Shown: positions 9,938-22,605 of the stretch, one piece after another
Layout: every line of letters begins with the position of its first letter
How positions within the stretch are numbered: position 1 is the stretch's first letter
DNA from: Meloidogyne chitwoodi
Lineage: Eukaryota > Nematoda > Chromadorea > Rhabditida > Meloidogynidae
NCBI GenBank assembly: GCA_015183035.1
Contig: JACZZP010000012.1
Location: 744,001-808,000, forward strand
DNA: 64,000 bases
Direction: 5' to 3'
The notes under the pieces: model-generated
Database searches by the model: none
Seen by the model: the letters and a program-made list of their open reading frames with translations, nothing else
Told to the model about the DNA's origin: nothing
Program-made: the position numbers and the translations under genes

Positions 9938-12900
9938 ATGTTTTTAAATAATTTAAATAATAAACAAAATAAAAAACAAATAATAAAATGTAATAATTCA
10001 TTAAATTGTTTTTATTGTAATAATAATAACAACAAAAATAAATTAAATAAAAATTATTTTCCTGTTGATCCTATTAGGTTTATTTAATTAATTAAATAAT
10101 ATTTATTTAATTTTTAAGAGATTTTGCCCAACGTCTTTTAGATACAAAATATTTATTTAATAATAATAATAGAGAAGAAGAACAAAATAATAATTTTAAA
10201 AATTATTCTTCATTATCAAACGGTAAAAAAATAAATAAATTAAATTTAAAATAATTTAAAATTAATTTTTAAAGAAATTTATGACAATAATGTTGAAGAT
10301 AATAATAGTGGAAATATTATTATTAGTTGTAGTACTAGTAGTAATATTAATTCAAATAATTCATCCACAAATTCACTTATTAATTGGAATCGTCCTTTTC
10401 AACAAAATAGTCCTCACAATTATTTTTATAAAAATAAAGGTAATATTATTTTTTAAATTATTTAACTATTAGTTTAATTTTTGTATTTTAAAAAATAATT
10501 TTCGCCTTTAAACTTATTAAATTAACAAAGGAACGATTTTTTTTTAATTTTTTGGTCTTTAATATAAATTTTTAATAATTTATTTAATTTTATTTAATTA
10601 AAAAAAATAATTAATTTTTAGATAATAAAAAATCTTCTTTTTCATCAAATAATTCAATGTTTCAAATTGAACAAAAAACATGTTATTCAACTAATTCAAC
10701 AACAACAACACCAATAAATTCATTAATTACTTTAAAAAATGCTCAAAATCGAAAATATTGTAAAATTTATTTAAAATTAAAAATAAAATTTTTTTTTAAA
10801 TTTTTTAGTTAAAATAAATTCAAATTCTTTATTAACAACAAAATCATTTAAAATAAAAAGAAAAAATTTAAAAAAAAATAATAATATTTTTAAAAGAAAA
10901 TATTTTTCATTAATAATTATATTTCTTTTAATTATTTCAATATTATTATTATTATATTTATTAAATTTAATTATTAAACAACAATATATTTTAAATAAAG
11001 AACAATTAGATACATTAACACCTTACAGGAAATTAATTAGAGAAAATTTAGAAAAAGTGATTTATTTTATTTAATTATTTAAATTAAATTAATTATTTAA
11101 ATTAAATTAATTATTTAAATTAAATTAATTATTTAAATTAAATTAATTATTTAAATTAAATTAATTATTTAAATTAAATTAATTATTTAAATTAAATTAA
11201 TTATTTAAATTAAATTAATTATTTAAATTAAATTAATTATTTAAATTAAATTAATTATTTAAATTAATTGTTTATTTAATTAATTAAATATCAAATAATT
11301 AAAATAATAAAATAAATAATAATTAATTAAAAAATAGCATAATGAGAGAAGTTCAAAATTAATGTCATTATTTAATGGAACAGAAATAATAAAAAATTTA
11401 AATTGGATATCTTCAAAAATGCATGTTGCTGGAACTAAAGAACAATTAAATTTAATGGATAAACTTGCAGAAAAAGTTTTAAAAAATTTTTATTTTAATT
11501 AAAAAAATAAATATTTTAGTACAAATTATTTGGCTTTAATTTACAACATTTTGAATATCCAAATGTTTTATTAAGTAAACAAGATTATTCATCACCTAGC
11601 ACGGTAAAAAATGGAAATTTTATATTTAAAAATTATAAAACTTTTTTTATATAAAATTATATTAATTTAATATATTTATTTATAATTTTTTGCTAATTTT
11701 TAAAATAATTAAAACTGATTTTTAAAATTATAAAAATTAAGTTTTAAAATCAATTAAATTTAATTAAAAAAAGATTCATGTATGGAATGAACATTATTTT
11801 CGTTGGAAGCTAATTTCTATTGGAAATAGTAAATTACCTAAAGAAATAAAAATAGATGAACAATTAAAATATCAATTAGAAAATGATCCAAATATTGTAA
11901 TTATTTATTTTATTTAATTAATTAATTAAAATAATATTTAATAAAAAAAGAATATTTGGTGGAATGCTTATTCTTATAATGGAACAGTTATTGGAAATAT
12001 TATTTATGCTAATTATGGGAGTAATGAAGATTTTGAATTAATTAAAAAAGTAGGTATATATTTAATTAATATTTTTTTAAATTAATTAATTATATATAAT
12101 TGTCTAATTAAGATATATTAGAGAAAATAAATTAAAAAATTAAACTTTTAATTAAAATAATTTAAACAAAATTGACTCCCGTTATAAGGACATGCTTAAA
12201 AGTGATTTCTTGAGAGTATCCTTATATCTATTTTTATAATATTCTAAATGTTTTTTTGGAGGAAAATTCAGTTTTTTGGATAAGTAAATTGATGTAGTCC
12301 TTCTAATTGAGTTTATTATGTCCCTATATCCCAATGTGTTCTCTTATAATTAAAAGTTAAATATTAAAATTAAATTAAAATTAAATTAATTAATTTAAAT
12401 TAGTCAAACATTACAATAAATGATAAAATTGTTTTAATTCGTTATGGTGGAATATTTCGTGGAGATAAAGTATTTCATGCAGAGAAACTTGGAGCTATAG
12501 GTGTTATTTTATATTCTGATCCAATTGATTATGTTCTTGGAAATTCTGTAAATAATTTTATTTTTTTTTAATTTTAATAAATAAATTATTTTTTTAAGAC
12601 ATTTCCAAATGATGTTTGGTTACCTCCTTCAGGTATTAAAAAATTAAAAAATATTTTTTTAATTTTTATAAAATAAAGCAAGTCAAAGAGGAACTTTATA
12701 TAGAGGAATGGGTGATCCTGAAGTATAAAATAATTAAAAATAATTAAATAATAATTTAAAAATATATAAAGACTCCTCTACTGCCTTCACTAGAATATGT
12801 TCATCGTGAATTTAACGAAGAAAATCTTCGTTCAAATAATTTACTTCCAAATATCCCAGTAACTTCTATTGGTTATCAAGATGCTAAAAAAATTTTTGAA

Positions 12901-14920
12901 CAAATGGATGGAATTCCAACTAATGTTTTTATTTTTATTTTCTTTTTTTAATTTTTCAGTGGGCTCGCTGGTCTGGAGCTTTGCCTGTTACCTATCGCTT
13001 AACAGGAACAAAACTTTTTAGATTGGATGTAAAAACTCAAAATGTGCATAGTCCTATTAAAAATTTTATTGCAAAATTTGAGGGAATTGAAGAGCCTGAT
13101 CGGTGGGTATTACTGGGAAATCATGCGGATGCTTGGACTAAGGTTTCTTTTAAATATTCAAAAATTTATTAATTTTAGGGTAGTATAGATCCAGGAACGG
13201 GGACTTCAATAATGCTAGAAATTGCTAGAGTTTTAAGTAATTATTCAAAAGAAACTGGTTGGAGACCTAGAAGAACAATAATTTTTTGTCAATGGGATGC
13301 TGAAGGTTAAAATAAAAATATTTTTAAATTAAATTAATTAATTAATTTTTTTTAATTTCTTAGAATTTGGTTTAATAGGATCAACAGAATGGGTAGAACA
13401 ACATTTACTTCAATTAAAACAAAGAGCTATTGCTTATATTAATTTGGATAATTTTAATGGAAATACAACACTTAATGTAAAAGCAGTTCCTCTTCTTTAT
13501 AGATTAATTGTTGATGTTGCTTCAAGGCAATTTTTTAAAATTTAATTAAAATATATTTTTAATTAATTAATTTTTAAAGAATTAAACAACCATCAGAATC
13601 AGAAAATAATAATGGTCGATATACACTTTTTGATTCTTGGCGTTTTCACAACTTTAGATCAACGCTTAATGGGGATAGGTTAACAAAAAAATATTTTAAT
13701 TATTTATTTACAATTAAATACCTAATTAATTAATAAAATAAAATGTTTATTATATACTTTCTAAAATTAATTTAAAATTATTTATTTCAAAAATATACAT
13801 ATAATTAATTAAATTTTAAAAAAAAAGATCACTTCCTTTTATTCACCTTCCACATTCTGGTTCAGATTTTCAACCATTTATTTCATTAGCTGGTATTCCT
13901 GTTATTGACCTTAAAATGGAGAATGTTCCTTATTCTTTTATGTTATATCATACTTCTTTTGAAGGTTAATATTTATTTTTAAAATAATTTTAATTTAAAT
14001 AAATATATTAAATAGTTCCTTGGTTAAATGAACATTTTTTGGATCCAAAAGGTTTTACTTCTGTTGCACTTGGACAACTTTGGTTAGAAATTGTTAGACA
14101 ATTGGCTGATAATATTGTAAATTATTTTATATATTTATAGTTATTTTTAATTTTTTAAAGTTAATTCCATTTAATATTGAGGATTATTGTCTTTCATTAT
14201 TTGAATATTTGGCAAGAGCTAATGCACAAATTAAGTAAAATATTTTAAATAGTTAACAAAAATTAATTTAATTTTAAAAAAAGATTGGAAGGTGTTAATG
14301 AATTTATTAATAATACAAGTCTTGTTTTACTCCAAAAATCTTTGGAAATTTTTCAAAAATTAGCAATACCATTTCAACAAATAATTAACGTAAATTTTAT
14401 AAATTATTTAAATTTAATTTATTAATTTTTAAAAAGACTGTAAATAATGGAAAAATATCAATTTCTTTGCTTAGACGTGAACAAATAAATCAAAGATTAA
14501 TTTTATTAGAACGTTGTTTTCTTTTAATAAATATTGATAAAAATAATGAAAATAAAGAAAATAGACAATTAAGACATTTTATATTTTCTACACCAATGGA
14601 AGAAGAAAATTCTGGGGTTTTTTAATTTATTTTTTTTAATTAAAATTAATTTTTAATATTTAATCCCAAATATATATATTTTTTTTAAAAAATATATTTA
14701 AATTAAAATTAATTTAAAAAATATTAATTTTTAGTATGCTTTACCATTTTTACTTGATTCTGTAATTAAATGGAAGCGTGCAATTAATTCCAAAAATTTA
14801 AATAAAGCCAAATATGAATTAAAACAAATTAGCCTTGCCATTACTTGGATTAATTATGGTATTGAATGTGCTCAAGATTTATTAAAAATTGAATGGGAAG
14901 AAAATGAATTAAAAAATTAA
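9938..14920 (+). CDS. Glutamate carboxypeptidase II-like M28B metallopeptidase (type II membrane)
   Basis: Multi-exon gene. The first exons are 9938-10077, 10119-10222, 10275-10439, 10622-10759, 10809-11056 and from 11338, all in consistent phase, running to TAA at 14918-14920. It encodes an Asn-rich cytosolic tail of about 210 aa and one membrane span ([20 protein letters not shown]). The ectodomain follows: PA domain ([20 protein letters not shown]), M28 peptidase, and C-terminal transferrin-receptor-like dimerisation domain. All zinc ligands and the catalytic pair are in place: His in GNHADAW, Asp in IDPGTG, Glu-Glu in DAEEFG, Asp in YINLDNF, His in YHTSFEV. The family trims C-terminal glutamate from N-acetylaspartylglutamate or folylpolyglutamates outside the cell. 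It is probably an active orthologue of C. elegans gcp-2-type genes; the substrate is not inferable. An 18-bp tandem repeat fills intron 5. Confidence 0.9.
11071..11267. repeat. Perfect 18-bp tandem repeat, about 11 copies, intronic
   Basis: The unit TTAATTATTTAAATTAAA repeats without a visible mismatch ten times from 11071 to 11250, plus most of an eleventh copy. It lies inside the intron following the transmembrane exon of the peptidase gene. The homogeneity suggests recent expansion. Confidence 0.95.
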
Positions 14921-15202
14921 AATTATTTATTTAATTTATGTAAATATTTTTGTAAATTTATTAAAAAAAATATTTAAAAAATAATAATTTTTATAAGCTT
15001 CTTTTCAATTAAAAAAAATATTAAAAAATGATCTTTTATTGTTTTTAATATTTAAAAAAATTAAAAAGGAAGATGAGAGTGCTGCTTAATGTCAAGTGTC
15101 ATGTAATAATAAATATATTTATTATTAATTAAATAAATAAAAGAAATAAATAAATATATTCTCTTTATTATTTATTTATTTTAATAATTAATTAATTAAA
15201 AA

Positions 15203-16374
15203 ATGTTTTTATTATTAAAATTATTTATTTTTATTATATTTTTTAATTATTTAATTGCTTGTATACCAACTGATTCTTCTACTTCACCTATTATAATTAA
15301 AGAAATAAATGATAATAATATAATTGACCAACAGCAACAAAAAAGTTGAGAGAATTTTTAAATTTAGTTAAAAATAAAATTATTGAAGTAGAAAAAATAA
15401 CGTTTTAATTTAATTATTTTTATATAACTTTTATTAATTTATTATTTAAAATTAATATTTAACAAGTTAAAAACTGGATAATTGTTTTATAATTTTTTTT
15501 AAATGAAAAACATTTAAAAAAAAATTATTTTTAATTAATTTTTATTACAAATTTATAATATAACATTTTATTATTAAATATAAAGTTCAAAAAAATTAAA
15601 CAAAATTGAACCTTTTTCATAGGAATAAACAAAAATTTGTCATACAATTTTATAAAATTAAATATTAATTTAAATATTAAGTTAATAATATAACAAATAT
15701 ACCAACAACAACAACAGGTGTTAATATAAATAATAATAATATTACAACTAATAATTTAATAATAAATAACAACAATAATATTACAGTTATCCCTTTACTA
15801 GGATGTCAACAATGCAGTGATATGCTTATTGTAAGACAAACTGAATTAAATTCATTAAGTATTGGACAATCATTGGAAAGGGTTAATACTACAGATGGAT
15901 GTTAGTTTAATTTAATTTTAATGAATTTATTAAAAATAAATTAACTCAAATTTAATAGAAAAATTAATATAAATATATTAGTTAATTCATTTTTTATTAA
16001 TTAACAAATGTATATCTAAGACTTATGCCAATTCAGTATTATAATTAATTTTTATAAAATATTTTAATATAAATAATTCAAATATATTCATTAAAATTAA
16101 GGTGAAGAATTAACCATAAGCTGTTTTGGTAATGCAAATGATACAGCATTAATTGTGTCGGTTAGTTAAATTTGATTATTATATGTATAATTTAATTATT
16201 TTAAAATTATTAAAGTATTTCAATTCTTCTGGTTTTGATGTTGGAACAACATTTGGAACTAATTCTATAGCAACAATATTACATTGTAATAATAATAGTA
16301 GATGGACAATAACTGGAAATTTTAGTAATTCTAATAGTGCTGAAGTTAATGAATTAGAATGTATATCTACATAA
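15203..16374 (+). CDS. Secreted C6-domain protein (nematode DUF281-like)
   Basis: A hydrophobic leader, MFLLLKLFIFIIFFNYLIAC, is followed by an Asn/Thr-rich linker and a six-cysteine domain. Exons begin at 15203, about 15682, 16102 and about 16215 in consistent phase, ending TAA at 16372-16374. The six cysteines occur in the order LLGCQQC, DGC, ISC, LHC and LEC, with the aromatic pattern RWTITG before the last one. This is the layout of nematode C6 domains, extracellular modules of unknown function. The first intron must be removed, because otherwise TGA follows QQKS. The gene starts about 280 bp downstream of the peptidase on the same strand, but nothing shows they form an operon. Confidence 0.7.
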
Positions 16375-16591
16375 ATAAATATTTAAAATTAATAAAAACA
16401 AGAATTTTATTTAAAAAAATATTATTAATTAATTAATTAAGGAATGTGTTTTAATAATAATAATAATAATTATTAAATAATATAATTAAAGAGATCACAT
16501 ATAATTTATTTTATAAATTAGTATTTATTTTAAATATTAAAAGTTGTAAATAAAAAATTCTTTTAATTTTTATAAAATTAAATTGTTTTGA

Positions 16592-19500
16592 TTATTTAAT
16601 AGTGATGAACAAACTAAAAAAATAATAATATATATTTTTATTAATTAATTTACCTCCTTTTTCATTGTTTTTGTAATTTCTTGTGCCATAAGGTAATTTA
16701 ATAATATTATTATTTTTTAAATTATTTAAAAATAAACGTCGTCTATTAATTGGAGGACCACAATAACTTAATAAAACAGGCAAAAAAATTAAACCTATAA
16801 ATTAATTTAAAATTAATTAATTAAAAAAATATTCTCTAACCATGAGCAGCCCCAATTAAAACAATACTTAAATACATACGAAAATAATAAATTTTAAATA
16901 TTTTTGAATGGGCAAAAGCTAGAATAAACTGAAAAATAAAATATATTATTTAATTTAATTTAAAAAAAAACTTAACAATTCCACCAAGTTTTGTCATAGT
17001 AATTCCACTTAATACAGAACAACCAACAGAACAAAGACTGTCAAAAGCACGTTCTAATCTTGTTGGTTTAAGACTTTGAGTAAATGCTCTAACAATATGA
17101 GCACAAAATTCAACAGAAATTCCAACAGACTTTAAAATTATTTTTTTAATTAAATTAATTAATTAAAAATAATAAAGTTTTTACCATAACTAAATTAACA
17201 ACAGAAATTGCATTAAAATCTATTGACCACCACCACATAGATCCAACCATATTTAAAAGAATTAATGCAATAACAATAACCTTTTAAATAAATAATAATT
17301 TATTAAAAAGAAATAATACCACAATAAAAGCTGACCAAGGGTCCATTCCTAAAAGAATAGTATTTACACAAAAAATACAAGCAATTGATAATATAATCTG
17401 TGAGAAAAATTAAAATAATTAATTAATTTTAACATTTTTAAATTAATTAGCAAACACTAAATTAATTTAAATATTTTTAAAATTATCAAAAATTAATTAA
17501 ATAAAATTAAAAAAAAATAACTTGTAAAATAGCTGTTTTAACAATTCCTTTATATTGTTCATAAAAAACATAAAAAGGGCTGTAAGGGAAGACTTCAATA
17601 GGTTTGTGATTTAATTTATTAATAATTTGGTTAATATCTTTAGTTATATTTTGAGAAATAAGTTGAGCACTTTCCATTGCCTTAAAATTAAAAATAAATA
17701 TTTTTAAATTAATTAAAAGTATCTCTTAGAATATTTTAAATAAAATTATAAATAATAAAATAATTACCCGTATAAAATCTTCCGAAGAAGACAATTTTGT
17801 ATGATATGTCATAAAATATGAGGCAATCACACGTATTTTTTTAAATTTATTAGTAGAATTATATAAATTAACTGCAAAACCATGTGTAGGATGACCTCTA
17901 AATATTAAATATTAATTTTTTAATTAATTAATTTAATTAAATTTACGCTTTAGGACAATCATTAGATGGGTTTTCTGCCAAAAAATTAGGAAGAAATTTG
18001 TAAAAACGATTTGGATCAGGTTGGCCATTCAATGAGGAGACGGTACAATGATGACAAATATTTGTGTCATTTACTTAAAATTTTATTTTTTTTAAATATT
18101 AAAAAAATAAATAAATAAAAACCATTAGGAGGGCAATATGTATCATTTATATTAAATTTGCGACAACAAAGTCCAATAGGTTTTAACCAATCTAAATAAT
18201 CATCTACCCAATTCATTGCTGGATGAGCAATATAAGACCTATAAATAAAATTAATATAATTTTTAAATTAATTTAATTTAAATAAAATTGTAAAAAAAAA
18301 ATAAAAAATACCTTTCTGGAAATTTAGCAGCACGAGCAATTTGGGCACCAAGGGAATTTGATGAACATCCACTTGATGAACAAACCTTTAAAAAAATATT
18401 ATAAAAATTTAATATTTAAAATTATAAAAAATTAAAATTAAAAAAAGACAAAAAATGATAATAAATTTAATTATTTTAAAATTAAAATAATAATTAAATT
18501 ACTAAATTTCTTAAAATATAATCATGATAATCATATTCTCCTCTTAAAACAAAATAAATTGGAGGACCAACGGCTAAATATTTTTCCATATTTAAAAAAT
18601 GTGAAAGAACATAAGAATCCTTAAATAATTAATTAATAAAAAAAAATAAAATTAAAAAAATACTTCTGGAACAGCCATTTTCTGGTCTAAACCAGCATTA
18701 ATTCTATTCATTACAGCAGAAGAAATAATAAGCCATAAAGCAAAGAAAATAATAATAAAAATACGTATATATTTATTTAATAAAATTGGAGCATAAAATT
18801 TACGCATTAAATGTTCAACTCGACTTTCTTTTGGTTGACAAATAATTTCAGAATTATTATTATTATTTATTTTAATACAACAACAAAATTCTAGACGTAA
18901 AGACTAAAAATTATTAAAAATTAAAAATAATAAAATTAATTTATAAACTTCTTGTCTTTGAATATCCCAAACAAAAATTGATAAAAAAAATGTTATTTGA
19001 AGTAAAAAATTAAAAAGAATTGCAACTGCTGCATAAAGAGAAAACATTTGAACTGCTGGCATTGAAGAAAGTGCTCCTTTTTAAATTAATTTAAATTAAT
19101 TAATTAAAATTAAATTAATTACCTAAACTAAAACATAAAAATTCTGAAAGACTAGATAAAAGCATTGATGGCATTACATTTGCACAAATAATTGAAATAC
19201 GTTCAGATAAAGGTTGTTTAATATTATTGGCTTTTTGCTAAGAAATAAATAAAATAAATTAATTAATTTTTTAATATACTTGATAAGAATGAACAAAAAT
19301 AAAAATATTATCAACACCAACAGCTAAAACCAAAAATGGTTCAACTTCCAAAATTATTAAAGACTTAAATTTAAAATTATAGTAACTATATTAAAAAATA
19401 ATATAATAAACATACAGCAGACATTTTAAAAAAAGCAAAAAGTCCAATAGAACTAGAAACTGAGAGAATACAACCTTAACAAAATTAAATTAATAAATTA

Positions 19501-22500
19501 ATTAATTAAATTAATAATACCAATAATTCCACATATTCCAAGTATAAATTTTGAATGAATAAAAGGAAAAAATAATTCTTTCCCAAAACCAGAATAATAA
19601 CTAAGAGCAAAAGCAACATAAATAAACATAAACCTAAAAATTATTATTTTTTTTTAAATTTTATTTTAAATTAAAAAAACAAACAAATATGAAAGAAAAA
19701 CTGTTAAAGCATCAGATTTACTTTGTCTAGCAATTTCATCTTCTAAAGAACGTTCAGCAATAAAAGTAACATTAAAAATGTCATTTTTATATGTTTTTAA
19801 TAATTTAATAAATTTATGCTCCCATTCAAGTGCAAATAAATTTTTATTGTTAAAACTTGAAAAAACAATTAAATTTACTTTTATGAATAAATTAATTAAT
19901 TACCTTCCATCATTTTTAGTATTTTTATAATTATTAACTAATAATGTAATAATTAATCCCCTTGCAGTTTCAAACCTTCCAGAGGTCTCAAAATCTCCAA
20001 GAACAACATAAGGCTGTACAGGACCCCCAAATTGTCCAAGACAAGAAATTTTAAGTTTACTACTCATTTGGTATGGATTCTCTATACAATCAAATAAATG
20101 GTCCATCTAATTAATAAATTTAAATATAATAATATATTTATTTATTTATTTACATAATCAAAAGTATTAAATGTGTCATCATTTTCTAAATCTAGTTTAT
20201 CAATATCATTCTAAAATAATAAAATTGGTAGAATAAAAATAAATATTAATTAAAATTACCTGAAAATAATTAAAAATACTCATTACAACACAATGAGGAT
20301 TTTTTGGCCATTGTGGTTTAAAACAAATATCAGATAAATTTATATTATTATTATTATTATTAAATTCTTCTTTTTCATCATTTAATGTAATATTTAATTC
20401 TAATATTTGTTTATAAAGATTAAATGAAGCTTTTAAAAAATCTCTAAAAAATATTTTATTTTTAATTACCGTATATTTACTCTAATAATTATTAATAGAG
20501 TAAATAAGAGCAAATATTATAATTTAATTTAATTTAAAAAAAATACTTTCGAAAGACAGGTCCAACTTTAATAGTTTTAAGGAAATTTGCAGTATCTTCA
20601 CGTAACCAAAAGCTTTGATTTTTTGGAACAATAATTATTTGTTCAGTACGATAAAATGGTCTAAATAAATTTTAAAAAATAATTAATATTAAATTACCTA
20701 AAATTATTATCAAAAAATTCACGTTGTTCACGAGCATCACTCCCTGGAGAACTCCAAAGTTCAACTGGATCAGTTGTAAGGCTTTAAATAAATTATATAT
20801 TTTTTAAATTAATTTTCTTTTAAAAATACCGTATAAAAGTAATTCCTGAAGAAGCTAATAAAGAAGGAATTAAACCAATAAAAAAAATAATAAAAGGATG
20901 ACTGCCAACAAAATGACCATATTTAGCACATAAATTAATTATTCTATCTTCTAATTGAATCTTTTTAAAAATAAAAAAAATAATTTATTTAAATAATTTT
21001 TATTTATTTACTCTAAAAAATTTAGAAGAGTCTTTATGTGGAATAACATCAACAGCTATATCATCAACATCCTCGGATGTATACATTCGTAGAATCTTTT
21101 TTTAAAAATAAATTAATTATAATTAATTAATTTACATAATGTAAAACAACTGCCAACATTACAATACCAAATAAAATACAAACTGCCATAATACACATTG
21201 CTGTTGAACAATCCATTGTTGCCATTTTACAACTTTCCTTTTTTTAAAAAAAAATATAAAAAATTTATTTTTAAAAATTTAAAGACATAGATTATAAATT
21301 TATTTTTTTAATTAAAAAATATATTTATGTACTTGAAATAAATAAGGAAATTGTTCTGAAGATTTACAAGAAGACAAACAATCAACACAAGAACAAGGAG
21401 AATTAGATAAATCAGAGGATTGATTACATTTAAATGTTTTTGTATCCATTGGTTTTATTAAACGTTGTTTTTGATATTTACCAACAGATAAAAGTGAATT
21501 ATTTTTAATTATCTTTAATTAAAATATTTTTTTAAAATAATATTTTAATTATTAAATTACCACATTAATTGTAAATGGAATATTTATAGCTTTATTATAA
21601 GTTCCAATATATTTAAATAAACGTTCAGGAGTACAATTATCAATACTTGTACCACAAAGAATACTTAAAACAAAATCACCGGTTGTTGTACGAACATTTT
21701 TACAAGAATCAAATAATTGTTGGGCATAATTAGAACTTACCTAAATAAATAAAATTAATTAATTAATTAATAAAAAACATACATAATATTCTACCCGTGA
21801 AATATATCCTTGATCATCATATATAGCATTACTATCATTGAGCATTTCAATTATCTTTAGAAAAAAAAAATTAAAAAAAAAAATTTAAAATAAATATAAT
21901 TAAAAATAAATAAATTAATTACTTTAACAAAATTAGCCTGTATTGGTGAACAAGTAAATTGACAGAAAAAATTAGCAAAATTAGAATAACAAGAAGGGCA
22001 ACGTTGCAATAACATTCTTGGTATTGACATTTTGTCTCGAAGAATTTCAAACTATTTTTTAAATTTTTTTATTTTTTAAAATAATAAAAATAAATAACCT
22101 GAGCATGATTACAACATGTTGCAATATTTCCATCTTTATTATTTTATTTAAAATTAATTTAAAAATAATTATTATTATTAACCTTTAAATAATTGAGGAC
22201 ATAAATCTTTATATTCTTTTTCAACATTTAAAGATATTGGAATTGGTCTACCTTCATATCTAAATAATTAAAAATAATTAATTTAAATAATAATAATAAC
22301 CGGCAATTTTGTCGTAAATCACCATCTACCCCACAAATATCACGCATAACACAACCTTGTTCTAATATTAATTTATCATTATTTAAATTAAAATTTGTTG
22401 TTTTTAAAATTAATTCATTTTTATTATCACAATTAATTAATAAAATATTAAAAATAAATAAAATAAATATTATTTTAAGGCTATTTTGACAATTAAAATA

Positions 22501-22605
22501 ATTTAAATTATTATTATTTTGTTGTTTTTTTAATTTTTTATTATTATAAAATGTAGAAAATTGATAGAAAAGGGTTTTGAGACAAAAAATAAAAGTTTTT
22601 ATCAT
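16592..22605 (-). CDS. NPC1: NPC1-type sterol transporter (NCR family)
   Basis: Some 20 or more small exons encode a full-length NPC1 homologue. After a hydrophobic leader, the Cys-rich N-terminal sterol-binding domain shows [20 protein letters not shown]. Then come the first membrane span, the middle luminal domain ([17 protein letters not shown]), the sterol-sensing domain ([19 protein letters not shown]), the second luminal domain ([36 protein letters not shown]) and the C-terminal RND/Patched block ([17 protein letters not shown]). NPC1 moves cholesterol out of late endosomes/lysosomes; nematodes need dietary sterol and have ncr-1 and ncr-2. Which of the two this matches is unclear. The 3' end is ambiguous: reading on gives a stop at 16592, but GTAAAT...TTTTTTTAG just before could be a last intron, giving a different short tail ending near 16570. 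No lysosomal-targeting dileucine was identified with confidence. Confidence 0.93.

Noticed and set aside
10281..10472. 63-codon plus-strand ORF, strongly hydrophobic
   Set aside because: It is a wrong-frame reading of exon 3 of the peptidase gene. The in-phase reading joins correctly on both sides.
11071..11267. CRISPR-like array
   Set aside because: The units are contiguous with no unique spacers, and the genome is eukaryotic. It is a simple tandem repeat.
9938..16374. Operon of the peptidase and the C6-domain gene
   Set aside because: Same strand and about 280 bp apart, but no SL2-type U-rich signal could be distinguished from the A/T background and the functions are unrelated.
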